Source: Pezizomycotina sp. ARF18 (Eukaryota > Ascomycota). From it: DNA of 64,000 nt. The position numbers and the translations under genes were made by a program. The DNA lies in contig AZLU01000169.1 of NCBI GenBank assembly GCA_002224055.1, positions 1 through 64,000 of the forward strand, given 5' to 3'. Under the pieces are notes generated by a model. It was not told where the DNA came from. It made no database searches and saw only the letters and a program-made list of their open reading frames with translations. This document shows, piece after piece, positions 35,655 through 48,133 of this stretch; the first letter of the stretch is position 1; every line of letters begins with the position of its first letter.

Positions 35655-36327
35655 CAGTCAGTTGACATAATTGTTGGGACACTTTCCTAAAACGGCAGTT
35701 TTCCATATAAAAGTATGATTTTTGCACTTTTTCAATCAATAATAACGCAACAACGACTGGATATAATTAGCTAAAACTTAAATATGTTATAATATATATC
35801 GTAAACTAATACATATTAAAATTTAAAAAAATCCGTTAAAAGTTTATGACGTGATAATATTTAATATTTTATATATTTTAAAAACACGTACTTCACGTTT
35901 TTATATGTAAAATACGCGAAATTGCACGAAAATCGTGCGATTTTAAACTAGCTAAAATTTAAAATAATATATATAGCTTAATTTATGACGAATCTTTTAA
36001 ATTTAAATATGTGTTAGATTAATATATAATCTATAATATATTTTAATTTTATAAGTTTTTATTAAATATTGACGTTATAATATAAGTTTAAAAATAATAT
36101 AAATTTTTTTATATATAAAAATTTTTAAAAAATAATATAAAATTTAATATTTGATAAAATTTTAATAAAATTTTGGTATGTTATTATTATATATATAGTA
36201 AACGTAAATTTTCAATTTTATAAAAGTCCGATAATAATTGAGTGAGTTATCGATGATTTAAGATATTGTAGAACTTGAAGAAATTGCCGTTTTAGGTAAG
36301 TGTCCCAACAATTATGTCAACTGACTG
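35655..36327. mobile_element. Tc1/mariner-type MITE, 673 bp, with TA target duplication
   Basis: Both ends begin CAGTCAGTTGACATAATTGT and match as inverted repeats for about 47 bases with two mismatches; TA lies just outside each end (35653-35654 and 36328-36329). CAGT ends plus TA duplication fit the Tc1/mariner (including Fot1/pogo) superfamily. The inside has no open frame and is extremely AT-rich: two lines I counted have 8 G/C in 60. It is therefore a non-autonomous element (MITE), or a relic depleted of G/C, possibly by repeat-induced point mutation. The ends are nearly identical, so the copy is fairly young or its ends are under constraint. It sits between two genes and interrupts neither. 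Confidence 0.92.
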
Positions 36328-36971
36328 TATATGGAGGGTTGGGGAACCTATCAAGCGCGATAAACGCCCTTCACGCTGTCATTTTTGCGAAATCGGTTGG
36401 ACTCTTAAGCTTCCGCATGCGCGCAAGTCCTCCCCCCCCTCTCTCTTCAGCTTTGTGCTTGGATCGTTAGATCAAATACTAGAGCTATTTTCATCAACCA
36501 ATACTACGACTCGGAGGGGCTCACTAGTAAGCTCGAATTAATGTGAAAAGGACTTGCACGAAAGATACGCCTGGTTGCTCCTGACGAATTTGATGTGCCG
36601 CGGCCGATGCGCCCGTTTTCATGTTCGTGAACTATTCATCGTATTTGAAGATCACGAAAACCAAGGCAAAAAAAAAAAAAAAAAAAAAGCCATGGTAAAC
36701 ATCCTCAATGCACAAAAGAGGGAACAGCAGAGGGCCTTTCCTCTGATCTGTTTATTCATACTCAGTATCGCTTCTTTTCTTTTTTTTGTTTTTTTCTTTT
36801 TTTCTTTCATATATTTATTTATTCAATTAATTAATTTATTCCCCCTCTCTCAACTCCCCGCTTCCTCCAACTAGCAAACACAAACACCCAAGTGGAAACT
36901 CTTTCACTCTCTAATCAAATCACTTCCAACTTCACACAATCAACATCATCCCCGTCATACGAGATAACAAG
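36328..36971. other. Intergenic, promoter of the next gene
   Basis: Contains an A run at about 36668-36688. A CT-rich and A-rich leader precedes the ATG at 36972. No gene supported. Confidence 0.4.
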
Positions 36972-39113
36972 ATGATGTCCCGCTACAACGCTTACTCAGG
37001 CTCCGCCCACGCCCAGAGCGTCGGCCAGGCTACCGGCTTCAAACGGCCTTCGAGGGACCCGAAGTTTCGACAACTACCCCAGAGCGACGCAACATCCACC
37101 ACGTCAAACCCCGCTCCTCCTCCACCGCGCTCCCCCCGGTAGTCCGCAGCTCTTCGCCAAGAAGGAACAGTACGGCATCAACAACAACAACGGAAACGTT
37201 ACCAGGTCTACAGTGGCAATAATACTCGCTGGTCGGCGTACGGCGGCAATTCGAACAACGAAGCCGCCCGCATGAGCGTCAAAGACAGCAACAGTCCATG
37301 CACAGCGGCACCAGCGGCAGCAAGTTCACCTACGGCGGACGCAACAACTTCGACGCGAACAAGTACTCCACCTGCAGGACGGAACGAACAATAATACTTC
37401 CCGCTACGGCGCGCGCACGGGCACGCTGTCCAAGATCGCGACGTCGGTCACGGGTAGCACTAACGACACCTTCAGCAGCACAGGCCGCTGACGGAGGAGC
37501 AGCAGGAGAAGCTGGAGAGGCGCAGATTGTGGGCTAATATGGGGAATTACGGGGCTGCTTACTATGTTTTCTCTTCCTCTCTCTCTCTCTCTTCCTTCTT
37601 TTCCTTCTCGATGGTGCTGTGGTAGTGGAAGGTGGTGATTTTGACTGACGAGAGGGAAAACAGCCGACGATGAGTATTGACGAGCTTATGGATAAAGATC
37701 CCTATCGTAAGTTCCCTCCTTCCTCCCTTCCTCCCTTCTCCCCTTCTCCCCTTCCCTCTCCCTTCCCCTCTCACTCTTTGCTCCCTTTCTTCCATCAGTA
37801 ATGCTGACGCTTTCATCAGTCGACATCAACACGCAGAACCGCACCCTCGAAGCCCGCGCCAAGTCTTCCCGACGCCATCAAAACCCCAAGGATACCTCCC
37901 CAACGGCGCCTTCGACCCCATGTCCGACTGCACCAATTTCCCCGCGGACTTCGACCGCTGGCTCTCCCTCACCTCCCACGTCACAAGGAGTTCACGTACA
38001 AAGCCCTCCGCGGCGCCAACCGCGACCCGAACACCCACGCCCTATTCGTATTCGTCGAATACGTCTCGCCGAGATTCAACAGCCTGTATCACACGCGCAT
38101 GCTGAACAACGAGCGCTCGGAGAGGTTGCGTACTGAATCTAAAGCCAGCGCGGGAGCAATGTTATCCGGCGGCACGAAAGTCCCCGACGTCGAACTCAAA
38201 GCGCGCTTCATAGTCCGCGGCAGTAAAATGGCGTCCGACAAGAATTTGTTGAAGATGCTCGAGCACGTCGGCCGCGCCCGCGACGCGAAAGACATAATGG
38301 AGCAGATGCGACTCCGCCGCGATTCTGCTAAAGGGATCGGGAAGATCGCGGGGTTTCTGTTCCTGGCGTGTATCGTTAACGGAGGTTCGCGACGGAGATG
38401 TGTCAGTTTATTTTGGATATGAGCCAGGTCGGACCCGTTGGGAGTAGCTATAGCGTTACGGGGACGGAGGAGGGGACGGCACTCAGGAGGGGAGTTCGGT
38501 TTCTGTTGGTGGTGGTGGTGGTGGTGCAGATGGTAATAAAGGGGGATGTCGGGGTTGGGGTCGGACAAGGAACAGGGGGAAGATGACGAGGATAAATCGG
38601 TTTCTACGGAGAAAGTAACGCGTACGTCCGCCATCCGCGGCATCGCAAACTCGAAGAACCGCATCGCTACTCGCACCCCCAGTGGCATCCGCTCCCACGT
38701 CACTTCTTCCCTCCCGCACATCAAACTCGAAAGCACCACCAAAAGAGCATTAAGAAAGAATCCAACTACGACGCCGACGTCCACAGCACGTTCAGCTCCG
38801 AAGTAAACACGGAGGACGGCGTCAGCGACTACTACACCGAGTCGGAGGAAGGTGGTGAATATGACGACGACGATTTGTACAGCGAGGAGGGAACGGAGCT
38901 CGAGTACCGTGGCGTTACGGGGTTTGATTATCCGGATGAATTCGGGAGGTTTAAGTTTGAGTTCCCCGAGAACGCTGTTGGTGACGGGGAGGAGGAGGAG
39001 AAGGAATTTGAGGGTGTTGAGGGTTTAAGTTTAAGGTTGAGGAGGAGGAGGAGGAGGATGAAGAGGAGGAGATAGTTGGTGGGATGGGGAGGTTGAAGGT
39101 GGAGTATGATTGA
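36972..39113 (+). CDS. Hypothetical protein with Asn/Ser-rich start and poly-Glu tail, frame-broken
   Basis: Starts MMSRYNAYSGSAHAQSVGQA and continues through Asn/Ser/Thr-rich segments (EQYGINNNNGN, RYGARTGTLSKIATSVTGST) and LTEEQQEKLERRRLWANMGN. An intron is likely at about 37706-37818 after MSIDELMDKDPY. The conserved-looking core reads HALFVFVEYVSPRFNSLYHT, LNNERSERLRTESKASAG, VPDVELKARFIVRGSKMA and LLKMLEHVGRARDAKDIMEQ, then IGKIAGFLFLACIVNGG, a possible membrane helix. A long acidic tail (YYTESEEGGEYDDDDLYSEE) ends in EEEEEEDEEEEIVGGMGR before the stop. No family recognised. Six or more frame changes. Confidence 0.55.
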
Positions 39114-40757
39114 GTAAGGGGATGGGATGTCCATAAAAAAATTTTTTTTCTTCTACGATTATCGTTATCGCGTTTTTCATTTCGAAGGTTTTTATTTGCT
39201 AACACTAGGAAAAGAGGATGGAGATCATCGGAGAATCTTTGGTCATGAGCCACAAGCAACGAGAACGCATATACTCAAACGACGAGAGATAATATACAGA
39301 AAAGACAAAATGGAGGGAAACGCTTTTTAATATTCTTGCTACGACGATGATCAACTTTTCTCTATTGGTTTTTTCTTCCTCAGCACTTCTTTTTCTTTTA
39401 TTAACTGTTACTACATGTCCCCTTTTTCCTTCTTTTTTTTTTTTTTTTTTTTTTTTTCACGATCATGCTTCTTAGCGTAATGGTTTCTGCTTTCTTTTTT
39501 TCGAGAATTATTTGATTTCTAGTTAGTTAGCGCGAACTGTTTTCTCTTCTTTTCTATTCGTTATTATTATTAGGAATCAGCAAGATGTTATATACGAAGT
39601 TTTCTCTCCTCTTCTGGTACTCCGTCGCAGCTTGTCACTTGAAGGTGGTAAGTAATTTTGCCTGCTGCTGCCATTCTCACCTGCTTTCAATGGCGCGGGG
39701 CAGCAAGCACTCAGTATCAAGAATCAGAACGTACATAATAAGCGGTATTCATTTCATTCGCTACACCTTTTTTTTCCCCCCCTTTTTTTATTTATCCCCG
39801 GCATTGTAATTAGCAATGGTGTTTCTTCCAGATAGAGACGTCATGCAGAGAGCTTCCATTCAACTAACCGGTTCTCAACTCGAAGACATTTTCGAGTTCA
39901 GCCTCGCCGCAGGGCTTCGAAGCCAGAGAGACAGTATGAGTTTCCGGCTGTGAGTTATTGAGAGAATTTACACAACCATTAGGCTTTTTTTTTTTTCCAC
40001 TTGTCCTGCGCTACTCTACATCGTTACACTTCCCGACAGATTCCATCGCACGAAAGAATAAGAATGACTATGTAATATTGACAGGGTTGGATTTGTATAC
40101 CTACCTTGGTTCAGCTTTCCAATTAATGACATTCCAGATTTGCCTAGACTTCGAACGCGATATTCCCCAAGTCTGGTGGAACGTGTGGATACTACAGGCA
40201 TTCCCTCGATAACACGTCGGGCTTTCTCGAAGCGGAAACGTCTCGATTATTTCGCGGAAAATTTAAATGGCAAGCGTAACGAATCGAAAGGCTGAAATGT
40301 GTCACCTTCTGAGCCGGCTCCACGCATGGCAAAATATCTACCGGTATAAATTACGAAATGGCGGGATAAATCCTTACTCCTTCCAGGCCTGGTAAGGTCG
40401 TACCTGACAGGCGATGGCCATCTCCGAAGGGGCGAATCGAAAACGTCTGATGACCCGTATGATGTTTTTTTTTCGCGATGGTGGTGTTTAACAGATGTGA
40501 CACCCGGGTGTAGTCCGAACCACTCCAAACACCGGTGGTTGATTTGACAGATGCCGCGATAGCTGAAGAGCCTGCTGGTGTGTCACACGCTGAGAGATTA
40601 ACTTAAGGGCTATAGATACGTATAAAAGGCCCTTGGATTTCCGACAAAAGTTCCCGCCAACCGCTCACCGTTCTTCTCGACGACAGCACTCTTAATATCT
40701 CCGCCCTTTTTTCAGATTCTACACCTGAGTCATAACCCCTCCCCCCAACAACAACAC
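39114..40757. other. Intergenic, with a doubtful secreted ORF
   Basis: Contains a run of 25 T at 39433-39457. A doubtful start at 39585 (MLYTKFSLLFWYSVAACHLK) looks like a leader followed by a GTAAGT donor, but the next exon does not join in frame. The promoter of the next gene is at the right end. Confidence 0.35.
40621..40628 (+). promoter_or_regulatory. TATA box (TATAAAAG) of secreted gene
   Basis: TATAAAAG lies 137 bases before the ATG of the secreted protein gene. Confidence 0.55.
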
Positions 40758-41259
40758 ATGCATCTGTCATCCCTTCTTACCTCTCTCGGCCTCGCGGCCA
40801 CCGTAACCGCCGCCGGCGTAGGCAACTTCGACGATATCTACTACCTCGTAGACTGCTTCTCCTCCAGCAACACGCAGCAGCCGTACTCCGCCGGCGCGTA
40901 CTACTGGCTCCGCGACCGCTCCCTCCACGGCGAGCGCCCGCCCGGCGCCGGCAACGTCAGCGGCTACGGAACTATTATAAACGGCGGCGCCCCGCACGCC
41001 CTCCGTAAATGGAAGGGAACAGACCCTCATCGTGTTCCCCAACACCCACGCCGGTTTTCCGGGGATCAAGTTTACGGTCAACATCGTACCGCTGGGCAGG
41101 ACGTGGGCAATTAATAATATCGCGGGGACGCTATTACGGATAATGGAAGGTTATTTCAAGTGCAGGCTGGATGGTGGGAGGGTTTTGTATAGTAGCGGAG
41201 ATGTGCAATGCAGGACTATTTACTACTGCGCTGCTAGGTTATACCTAAATTCCGGCTAA
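40758..41259 (+). CDS. Small secreted protein, one frame change
   Basis: Starts MHLSSLLTSLGLAATVTAAG, a clear signal peptide. The mature part reads NFDDIYYLVDCFSSSNTQQP, YSAGAYYWLRDRSLHGERPP and VSGYGTIINGGAPHALRKW. After one frame change near 41010 it continues TLIVFPNTHAGFPGIKFTVN, TWAINNIAGTLLRIMEGYF and KCRLDGGRVLYSSGDVQCRT up to the stop at 41259. About 165 residues with four or five cysteines. Single exon. Family not recognised. A strong TATA box precedes it. The role could be structural or effector-like; nothing in the sequence decides. Confidence 0.7.
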
Positions 41260-41884
41260 AGTTTGGGGGCCTCAAAACCTATAAAACAAAAGAAACATGT
41301 TATCGATAGTGATGTGATGTAAGCACGCTTCTGCAAAAGATTGATCACGGTATATTTAGGATATTTTAGAATATCTTGCCTTCAATAACAATGTATATAA
41401 CATTTACACATAATTACTACCTTCGCATGAATTCCTACCGGTGAGACCAACAATACTCCCTACTATCTACTGCAATAGGCAAGTATCTCGCATGAGGCGG
41501 CTACAGAGCGGAAGATTTTCACCGAGTTAATGCAAGACATCGGACAGAAGAAATAGTAAACACCGGTTTCCACAAACGGCATAGGAATCTCGTTGCCGTC
41601 CAGTTCATGCAGTAATGTGAGTTCAAGTTCATATCAATGGACGGACGATTCTCGACATTTAAACAGAAGTATCACATGGCGAAAGCTTTGGGCAAGGAAG
41701 AGGAGGCAGTGGCGACGAATATTCGTGATGGAGACATAATATTACACATTCTAAAGGGAAAGAAACTTTTCTCTATCTAGTATTACAACCATTTTTAGAA
41801 ATTGAAAGTGGGTGAAATGTCGCCTAGAAGGAAATCTAGAGCAACAAGTGAAGACCGTGAGTGACTGGAGTTTACACGTTACTT
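41260..41884. other. Intergenic between convergent genes
   Basis: AT-rich 3' regions of two convergent secreted-protein genes. Nothing else seen. Confidence 0.4.
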
Positions 41885-42775
41885 TTAATGCGAAGTCTCC
41901 TTGGTGGCCTCAGTCGCCTCGGTCTGGGTCTCGACATCCGCCTTCTTAGGTGTCTGTCCGACGGTCTTGACGGCCTCCCAGATCTTCGCCCGGTCCTCCT
42001 TAGCGAGCTTCTTCCTCTCTTCCTTGTGTCTAGCCTTCATCTCGTCAAGGTCCTTCTCCTGCTCCTTCTCGAGTTGGTCCTCGGCCTTCGATCCTTTCCT
42101 CCAGGAAGTCCATGAGTTCTGAATCTCCCATTCTTAGTAGCGGCCCACCAGGTAGCCCACGACTCGTCCTTGAGCTTTTTCATAACCTCCTTCTGCGAGT
42201 CCTTGAGCTTCTTCAACTCGGCTTCTTGTGCATCTTCGAGCTCCTTTTCGGCCTTGTGCGCCTCGGTGCGGACGGTCCAGGCCTTCGTAACGCCTCCCCA
42301 GGCGTTCGACGCGGTATCGCCGAGGCCGCGCTTGACGGTCGCCTTCGGCATGACGGTCACCTTAGCTTCACCTGCTGGTTCTGGTTCTTCCCGGTGAAAG
42401 CGGCCCAGATCTCCTTCCTGTTCTGGCGCTCGGCGTCGTGCTCGGCGTCCTTGTGGTTGTGCTCCATGTCGTGCTTGGTGCTCCTGTTGTCCCACCACTG
42501 CTTGACGCCGGCCTTGGGGGAGAAGCCGCCGTCGGCGCTCCCGTGGAAGGTGGCCTTCTTGAGCTTGGCCCAGTTCTCGTCCTCGAGCCTGTCCTCTTCG
42601 GCCTCGTTCTTGTCCTCGAGGGCCTCGTGGACGGCGTGGCCCTTGCGGAACTGCTTCCAGGCGTCAACGGGTGGACTGGAGCCTCCATGCGGGTCTCGAG
42701 GTTGGAGTTGCCAACGGGCATGGCGGCGGCGGTGGCCGCGATGGCAGCGACGGCAGCGACGGTGGTGAATTTCAT
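41885..42775 (-). CDS. Secreted coiled-coil protein with repeated Trp motifs, frame-broken
   Basis: Starts MKFTTVAAVAAIAATAAAMP, a signal peptide ending near residue 18. The mature protein alternates charged K/E/A helices with Trp-centred motifs: LEDENWAKLKKATFHG, GVKQWWDNRSTKHDMEHNHK, RQNRKEIWAAFTG, ASNAWGGVTKAWTV, LKDESWATWWAATKNGRF and AKEDRAKIWEAVKTVGQ. Between them run heptad-like blocks (KAEKELEDAQEAELKKLKDS). The stop follows TEATEATKETSH. Two or three frame changes lie between segments. The plan resembles the gene at 746-1714, so the two are likely paralogues. The family and role are unknown. A TATATAAG box lies about 176 bases upstream of the ATG. Confidence 0.7.
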
Positions 42776-42950
42776 CTTTTGATGTCTGGTTTGTGAGGGC
42801 AGTGAAGGCTAGGGGATTGTTGGGGGGACAGTCAAAAGAATCACGCTTAAAAGAATGTATGTAGTTAAAAGGATGTCTTTCTTAACGACTGTGGGTGACT
42901 CGATGAGGATGAGAGACGAAGAAGAGCAGCGGATGGTCAGCATTCGTGTA

Positions 42951-42958
42951 CTTATATA
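42951..42958 (-). promoter_or_regulatory. TATA box (TATATAAG) of the Trp/coiled-coil secreted gene
   Basis: Reads TATATAAG on the minus strand, about 176 bases before the ATG at 42775. Confidence 0.5.
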
Positions 42959-44847
42959 CGATGAAGTCTGGTCCGGTGAGTAGGAACGACAAAAAAAAAA
43001 TGGAAGTAATCAGAACTTAGTCCAATGTCGTAACGGGAATTAGCTATTTTCCAACTCCTCATGCAACGATCAAAAACGGCATAGGGCGTCCTCACTTGCG
43101 ACTCTCCGATCTCCGTTCCCGGTGCACAAATCCCGCAGTAGCTACCGCAGTCAATAATTGATGGTTACGTTCTTCCTTCTCAGTTAGGATGGCACAGTGC
43201 TCACGATCTTCTTGGCCAACCTGAGGATCTCGCTTCGGAGGATATCGAGGAGTTGCCCATCGCTAGCGCTACTATGGTAGCTCTCACCAGCCTAAAAAAA
43301 ATGCGACAGGGAATATTGATCTTGGATGTTGTATGAAATCCAATGGAAATTAGTTCGATTTACCCGCATTGACCTTAGCGTCCAGGGAACGGCCCCAGCT
43401 GCGCCAGTTGAAGTAGCTGGCAGCATGGGGCTTTCCACTGGCAGCTACCAGTAAATCTCGGAAGCTAGTCGCCCAATACCAACTTCTGCCCAGAGGAAAA
43501 TCGGTTAGACAACCGACTCTTAGCCTTATAGGCCTAGAAATTACAAATTCCTAAAAGGCTTTGGTCTAATATTTTTTGGTTCTGTTTCTTAAGGCATCGA
43601 ACGTTCTATATGACGTCCCGCATAAACGGCCGACGTTTGTTGCATAAACGATTCATTTTAAAACGCATCGTGACACGCACGACCTTCAAGAACAACGCAC
43701 AATTGGTAGGCATTCTTTCTCCGTTTCTGGAATAAATGCTTAGGATTCGCTACATTTTCACTCTTTATGAACAGATATTCTATAGTAGTTAATTTCATGC
43801 TTACTCAATGCTATGAACATCTACCTCTAAATAGTTAAGGCGGTCGCACACACAGCTCTATCTAGCCTTTCCAACCGGTTTAGTGCGAAGTTCCTTCTAG
43901 ACGATCGACTTGTTCCTTGCGGCTTCCGCCTTGCGCGTATAATGATTTTACAGTCGCACGTCCCTGTCAACGCCAGCTCGCTCTGCACACTGCACTGCAA
44001 GAGTAACATGACTAGTTGTAGAGAGTCGCTATCATCCAGATAAATGAACAGGTCTCAATGAAAAGGTTTTCGGGACTATTTACATGGCCCTTCGGAGAGT
44101 TTTCCCCCTCTCGATGCAGGAGCTTTTGAAGCCGGTACATTTCCACTCACTGCCTTCTGCCGTTTCCCAAGCAGCATTAATTAGTTAAAAAGGCATGTCC
44201 GCTAAAAAAAAAAGCCTTCGCTGCAAGTATCGAAGCGGTTTAGTAGATTCCGTGGGCCGGGCGATAGGAATAGTGTTTTGTACAAAAATTCCTTCACTAT
44301 TGGCTTTTTTTCATTCGCCCGCTTCGTAGGTCTTCTGTACGTACGGCTAGGTCTCCTTGTGCTAGCCTGTAGAAGGATAGATTTGACTCTAGGAGGGATA
44401 CGATAATATCTCACGATACCTTAGGAAATTCTAGCAATGCACGCGATGCAGGGTATGTTCTACGTTATCAGGGCATTGGGTTCCAAGGGATGCGTCCATA
44501 AACAAATATATCACGGCCGCTATCCCGATAGATGATTGAATAAAACATGTCAAATTCTACCTAGCTATACTATGTACATAGCAAAAACAGCCTTCCTGTG
44601 GTATATCTGAAAAGAAAGAACAAAGAAAACACCAACGCCGTTGCATTTTTTTTTAGTGCTTCGGAAGGATATAAGTCAACGCTGGCCAATAAAAGAATAC
44701 GATGGAAAAGATACTAGACTAAAAAAAAACACGCTTGCAATCTGATTTTTCAAATGAAGAGAAAGTCAAAAGATGAGAGAAGAATATTTGGCGTGAACAG
44801 AAGAGACAATGAAGGAAAATACTCTGAAAAACAAAACAAACAGGTTT
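42959..44847. other. Intergenic, no supported gene
   Basis: 1.9 kb with only short open frames. The right end is A-rich and probably the 3' region of the gene that follows. Nothing recognised. Confidence 0.4.
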
Positions 44848-46672
44848 CTACGCTGACATAACCTGACATAACTTTTTCGTAGGGCTCGCGTTGAACCCGT
44901 TCGTATCGTGAGGGAGGTCGTCGAGGGCTTTCCTCTTAACCACTCGGGGTACTGGTAGTTTACTCGGGAGCATAGGTTTCGGCTTTTGTATATTTTCCTG
45001 CTTCAAAGCGAGCCCTTGCTTTGATCGCAATTTTTTGGACTTTGTAATACTTGCTTTTGTTTCTTTGGGCTTTTCAGAACGCCGTTTGCGCTCTGAACGT
45101 TTTCTGACGTCTTCCGCGTGAACGCGGTCGTGGTGCCACCGGCTTCGTATCAGGTTCCTTTTGGGTGAAGAGAGTTTGTAACTAGGTTCGTTCTCTTTAT
45201 CTTCACCCGGAAAGTACCAGTGCAATGGCGGCAGTCCGTCTTCTTGTATCTGCTTCCTTCTTCTCTTTGCCGGAGGTATCTTCTCCTTCTCCTCTTCTTT
45301 CTTTGCAATAACGGGTGGAGGACGCGCCACTTCCTCGTTCCACTCCTTATCCTGCTCCTCGGTGCACAACACCGCTCTATTCACCGCCTCCGCCGTAATG
45401 TCCGCCAGACAATCGAAAAACCCACCCCGTCTCCCTGCATCCACCGGATCCAACGAAAACCTCCTCACCTTAACGTGGACCGTCGACGGCGCCGGCAATG
45501 CATCACCACGACACTCGTCCCTCTCACCACCGGTAGTAATATAGATAGATACGCGTTGCTAAATGTGGCGCTAATAACCGTGACGCTCAGGGAACGCAGG
45601 GTACGAACACGTGCGCCGTATACGACTCGAACGTGGTTCTCCATCCACTGCTGCTGCGCCAACGCAATAAGAACGGCGAAGTAATACGGCTTCAACTCCC
45701 CGCTCTCACTAACAATATTCCCACCCTTGTTGTCGCCGAATAAATCCTCTTCCTTAACCTTCATACGGCGGAGGATACTCCACCCCCGCTTCGAGTAGCG
45801 TAATTCTTATACCGCGCGTCGTGGCGGTACGGATCGACTACCGCTGCGAACCGGAATACTACCCCATCGCCTTCGCCGTCGTCGCTGGAGGCTTCTTCGT
45901 CTTTTGCGGCTGCGATGCGGCGTTCCACGACGTCCTTTCCGCTGTCTGCGTCCCGGCGTGGACGCACGCTCGCGACGGCGTCGACGGGAGGTCTTTTACT
46001 ACGTCGCCGTAACAAAATGGAACACGAGCGGGACCAGCAGCGGACGTAAACGCGCGCGTCACGCGAAGGCCCTTCGTAACACATTGTTCCACCGAACTCA
46101 AAGTGATCTTCATTTACTCCTCTTAAGAACATATCCGATACGACCCTCGTGAGCGCGTTGGACGCGGACTGCGGGAATTCAGCGTTTAGGTCCTTTTAGC
46201 GGTCTTGAACATGGACGCGATGTCCGTGTTTAACTTCATGTTGAAGAAGCATGATGAGGAAGAGGAGGAACTGGCGGCTTGTACGGCGACGGAAGCGGAT
46301 GACATTAGGTCGAGACATTTCTTGATGCCGGATAGGCGGCCGTGGTCGAATGCGTCGAAGGCATAGTGTTGTCTGATTGAGCGCGCGAGAGTTGAGAGGA
46401 TGGTCCGGATGGGGAACGGAGGGGTGAGCGCGAAGGGAGCGTCGTGATCTGTCGTATAACCGCGGCGAAGGGAAGACGGATATGTTAGATGATAAAGACT
46501 CGGCGTCGATGAGGAGGGCGCGGAGGTGCTCATCTTCCCAGAAGAACGGTGTACGTATCGAGGCTTGCTCGTCGTCTTGCTAGGAACGATGCAATTGATA
46601 CTTCGAGGTCTACCGGAAGGATGCGGGAGGAGGAGCGGAGGCGAAGAAGGGGGTTTCGTTCTTGTCGTCATG
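44848..46672 (-). CDS. Hypothetical basic protein, fungal family, frame-broken
   Basis: Starts MTTRTKPPSSPPLLLPHPSG. The first part includes SLYHLTYPSSLRRGYTTDHD and IRTILSTLARSIRQHYAFDA. After frame changes come TKGLRVTRAFTSAAGPARVP, KDLPSTPSRACVHAGTQTAE, GDGVVFRFAAVVDPYRHDAR and ELKPYYFAVLIALAQQQWM. Then FSNAYLSILL and PAPSTVHVKVRRFSLDPVDA lead into a clean 200-codon C-terminal part with several nuclear-type basic clusters (AKRRRKQ, RKRSERKRRSEKPK). The core (PYYFAVLIALAQ ... VHVKVRRFSL) recalls uncharacterised ascomycete proteins. An 11-base direct repeat sits at the stop codon. Role unknown; a nuclear location is inferred from the basic clusters. Confidence 0.6.
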
Positions 46673-48133
46673 ATCTCACTTATCGATATTATAACTGGAT
46701 ACAAAAAGCGTGAGGTAGATAAAACAGATAAACAACTTCTATATAGATCCAATACTGATAATACAATGGATTACAAAAGATCATGCAAGTCGTCAAGATA
46801 CTTCTCAAAACAGGGTCATGAAATCATGAAAGACTTGACAACGCACAGGAAGACGTAGATGTAGATGTATAGATAGATAGGGAAGCGGATGTGGAAAGTG
46901 GGAAGAAGGAAGAAGGAGGAAGGAATTTGCAGGGCCTTTTATGTAATGTTTCAGAACGCCTTGGTGGGGGGTTTAGCAAATTTTAAAATAACAAGGCAAG
47001 GCAAAAACGCGTTATCACACCGGCAAGGTTTTGCGTGTGTTTATTTACATTTCCCAATACGGTATATGATAGGTGGGATACACTAAGAACAACAACAAAC
47101 AACAACAAGATGCGATCACGAGCGAGCCGCAGCTCTAAATATAAACGTCTTGTGTTACTTCACATGACGGCGTATAAACCTACTAACGGAAGACATATCC
47201 GTTAAGGTTTTCTGGATCGCTAGTAGAAAGTATATTCTCGGGTTGTCTTCCGGCCCCGTCTGTTTCGAAGCGCGTTCAGATGCAAAACGACGCAATATTG
47301 CGAAAATCCGGAGGCGCCGAAACGGGTCTCGAAGTCGATCGACGATGAACCTCTGCCCCGCTTAGAACTTCAAGAGATAGCTCTTCATGAGGTGAGAAAG
47401 CGTAAGGAGCCGATATATTAAGAAGGTGGGCTTTTAGAACATCCCATACTGATGTTAACTAAACAGTATTGCAAGCCTGAGAGCTCCGCTGCGGACCACC
47501 GTTAGGTCTTGGTAAACTCATACTAGACTATGATTCCCCTATCGTAAGATGTTTTAGTCATATATATTAGATCTAGGAGATGTGCCGTACGCGACGTAAT
47601 TCGTGTTCTGGCTCATGGATATCCGACCCTATGGTGCTCCGGTTTTCTCGAAAATTTGTATCTGCGCGAGTTTGGTCTTGAAACATCGGCATTTCATGGT
47701 TTCGGAGAATAGCCTCAAAGCCGGCGAGCGCGGTCGCGCCTGGGGCCATAGAAAAGTCGATACGCGGGATTGGTTTCCTCGTCTTGGAGTCATAGCCTGG
47801 GTATCCTCTAAGCGTCAGTAGTAGTTCTTTCTATTCATGCTGAAAATGTTGCGAGACATTAATTTTTATTTCTCAAGAACGAGAAACTCCCTGCTCAAAG
47901 CTATCGCCTCGTCCAAAACGCAAGCATTCGGTGCCAGGAGCAGGCGAAAGTGATATCACCAAAATCACGCAGGGAATAATCCGATATTGAAGAATTGGAT
48001 GATAGTTTTTATTTCAAATACTATAAGAATGATCTATCCACAAACTTTTTTTCCGCTCTAGAGGGTAAGAAACAACTTGAACTGAACAGTTTCCAAAAAA
48101 AACATCGCCTAGTAGATCACTCCCTTCAAATCT
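46673..48133. other. Intergenic, no supported gene
   Basis: Only short open frames, and nothing recognised on either strand. Confidence 0.4.

Noticed and set aside
39585-39960. Leader-like start MLYTKFSLLFWYSVAACHLK followed by a GTAAGT donor
   Set aside because: The only downstream segment with coding look (MQRASIQLTGSQLEDIFEFS) does not join in frame with a good acceptor; kept only as a note in the intergenic entry.
42112-42782. Long Leu/Val-rich open frames on the plus strand
   Set aside because: They are the reverse shadow of the GC-rich coiled-coil gene on the minus strand, which has a signal peptide and sensible composition.
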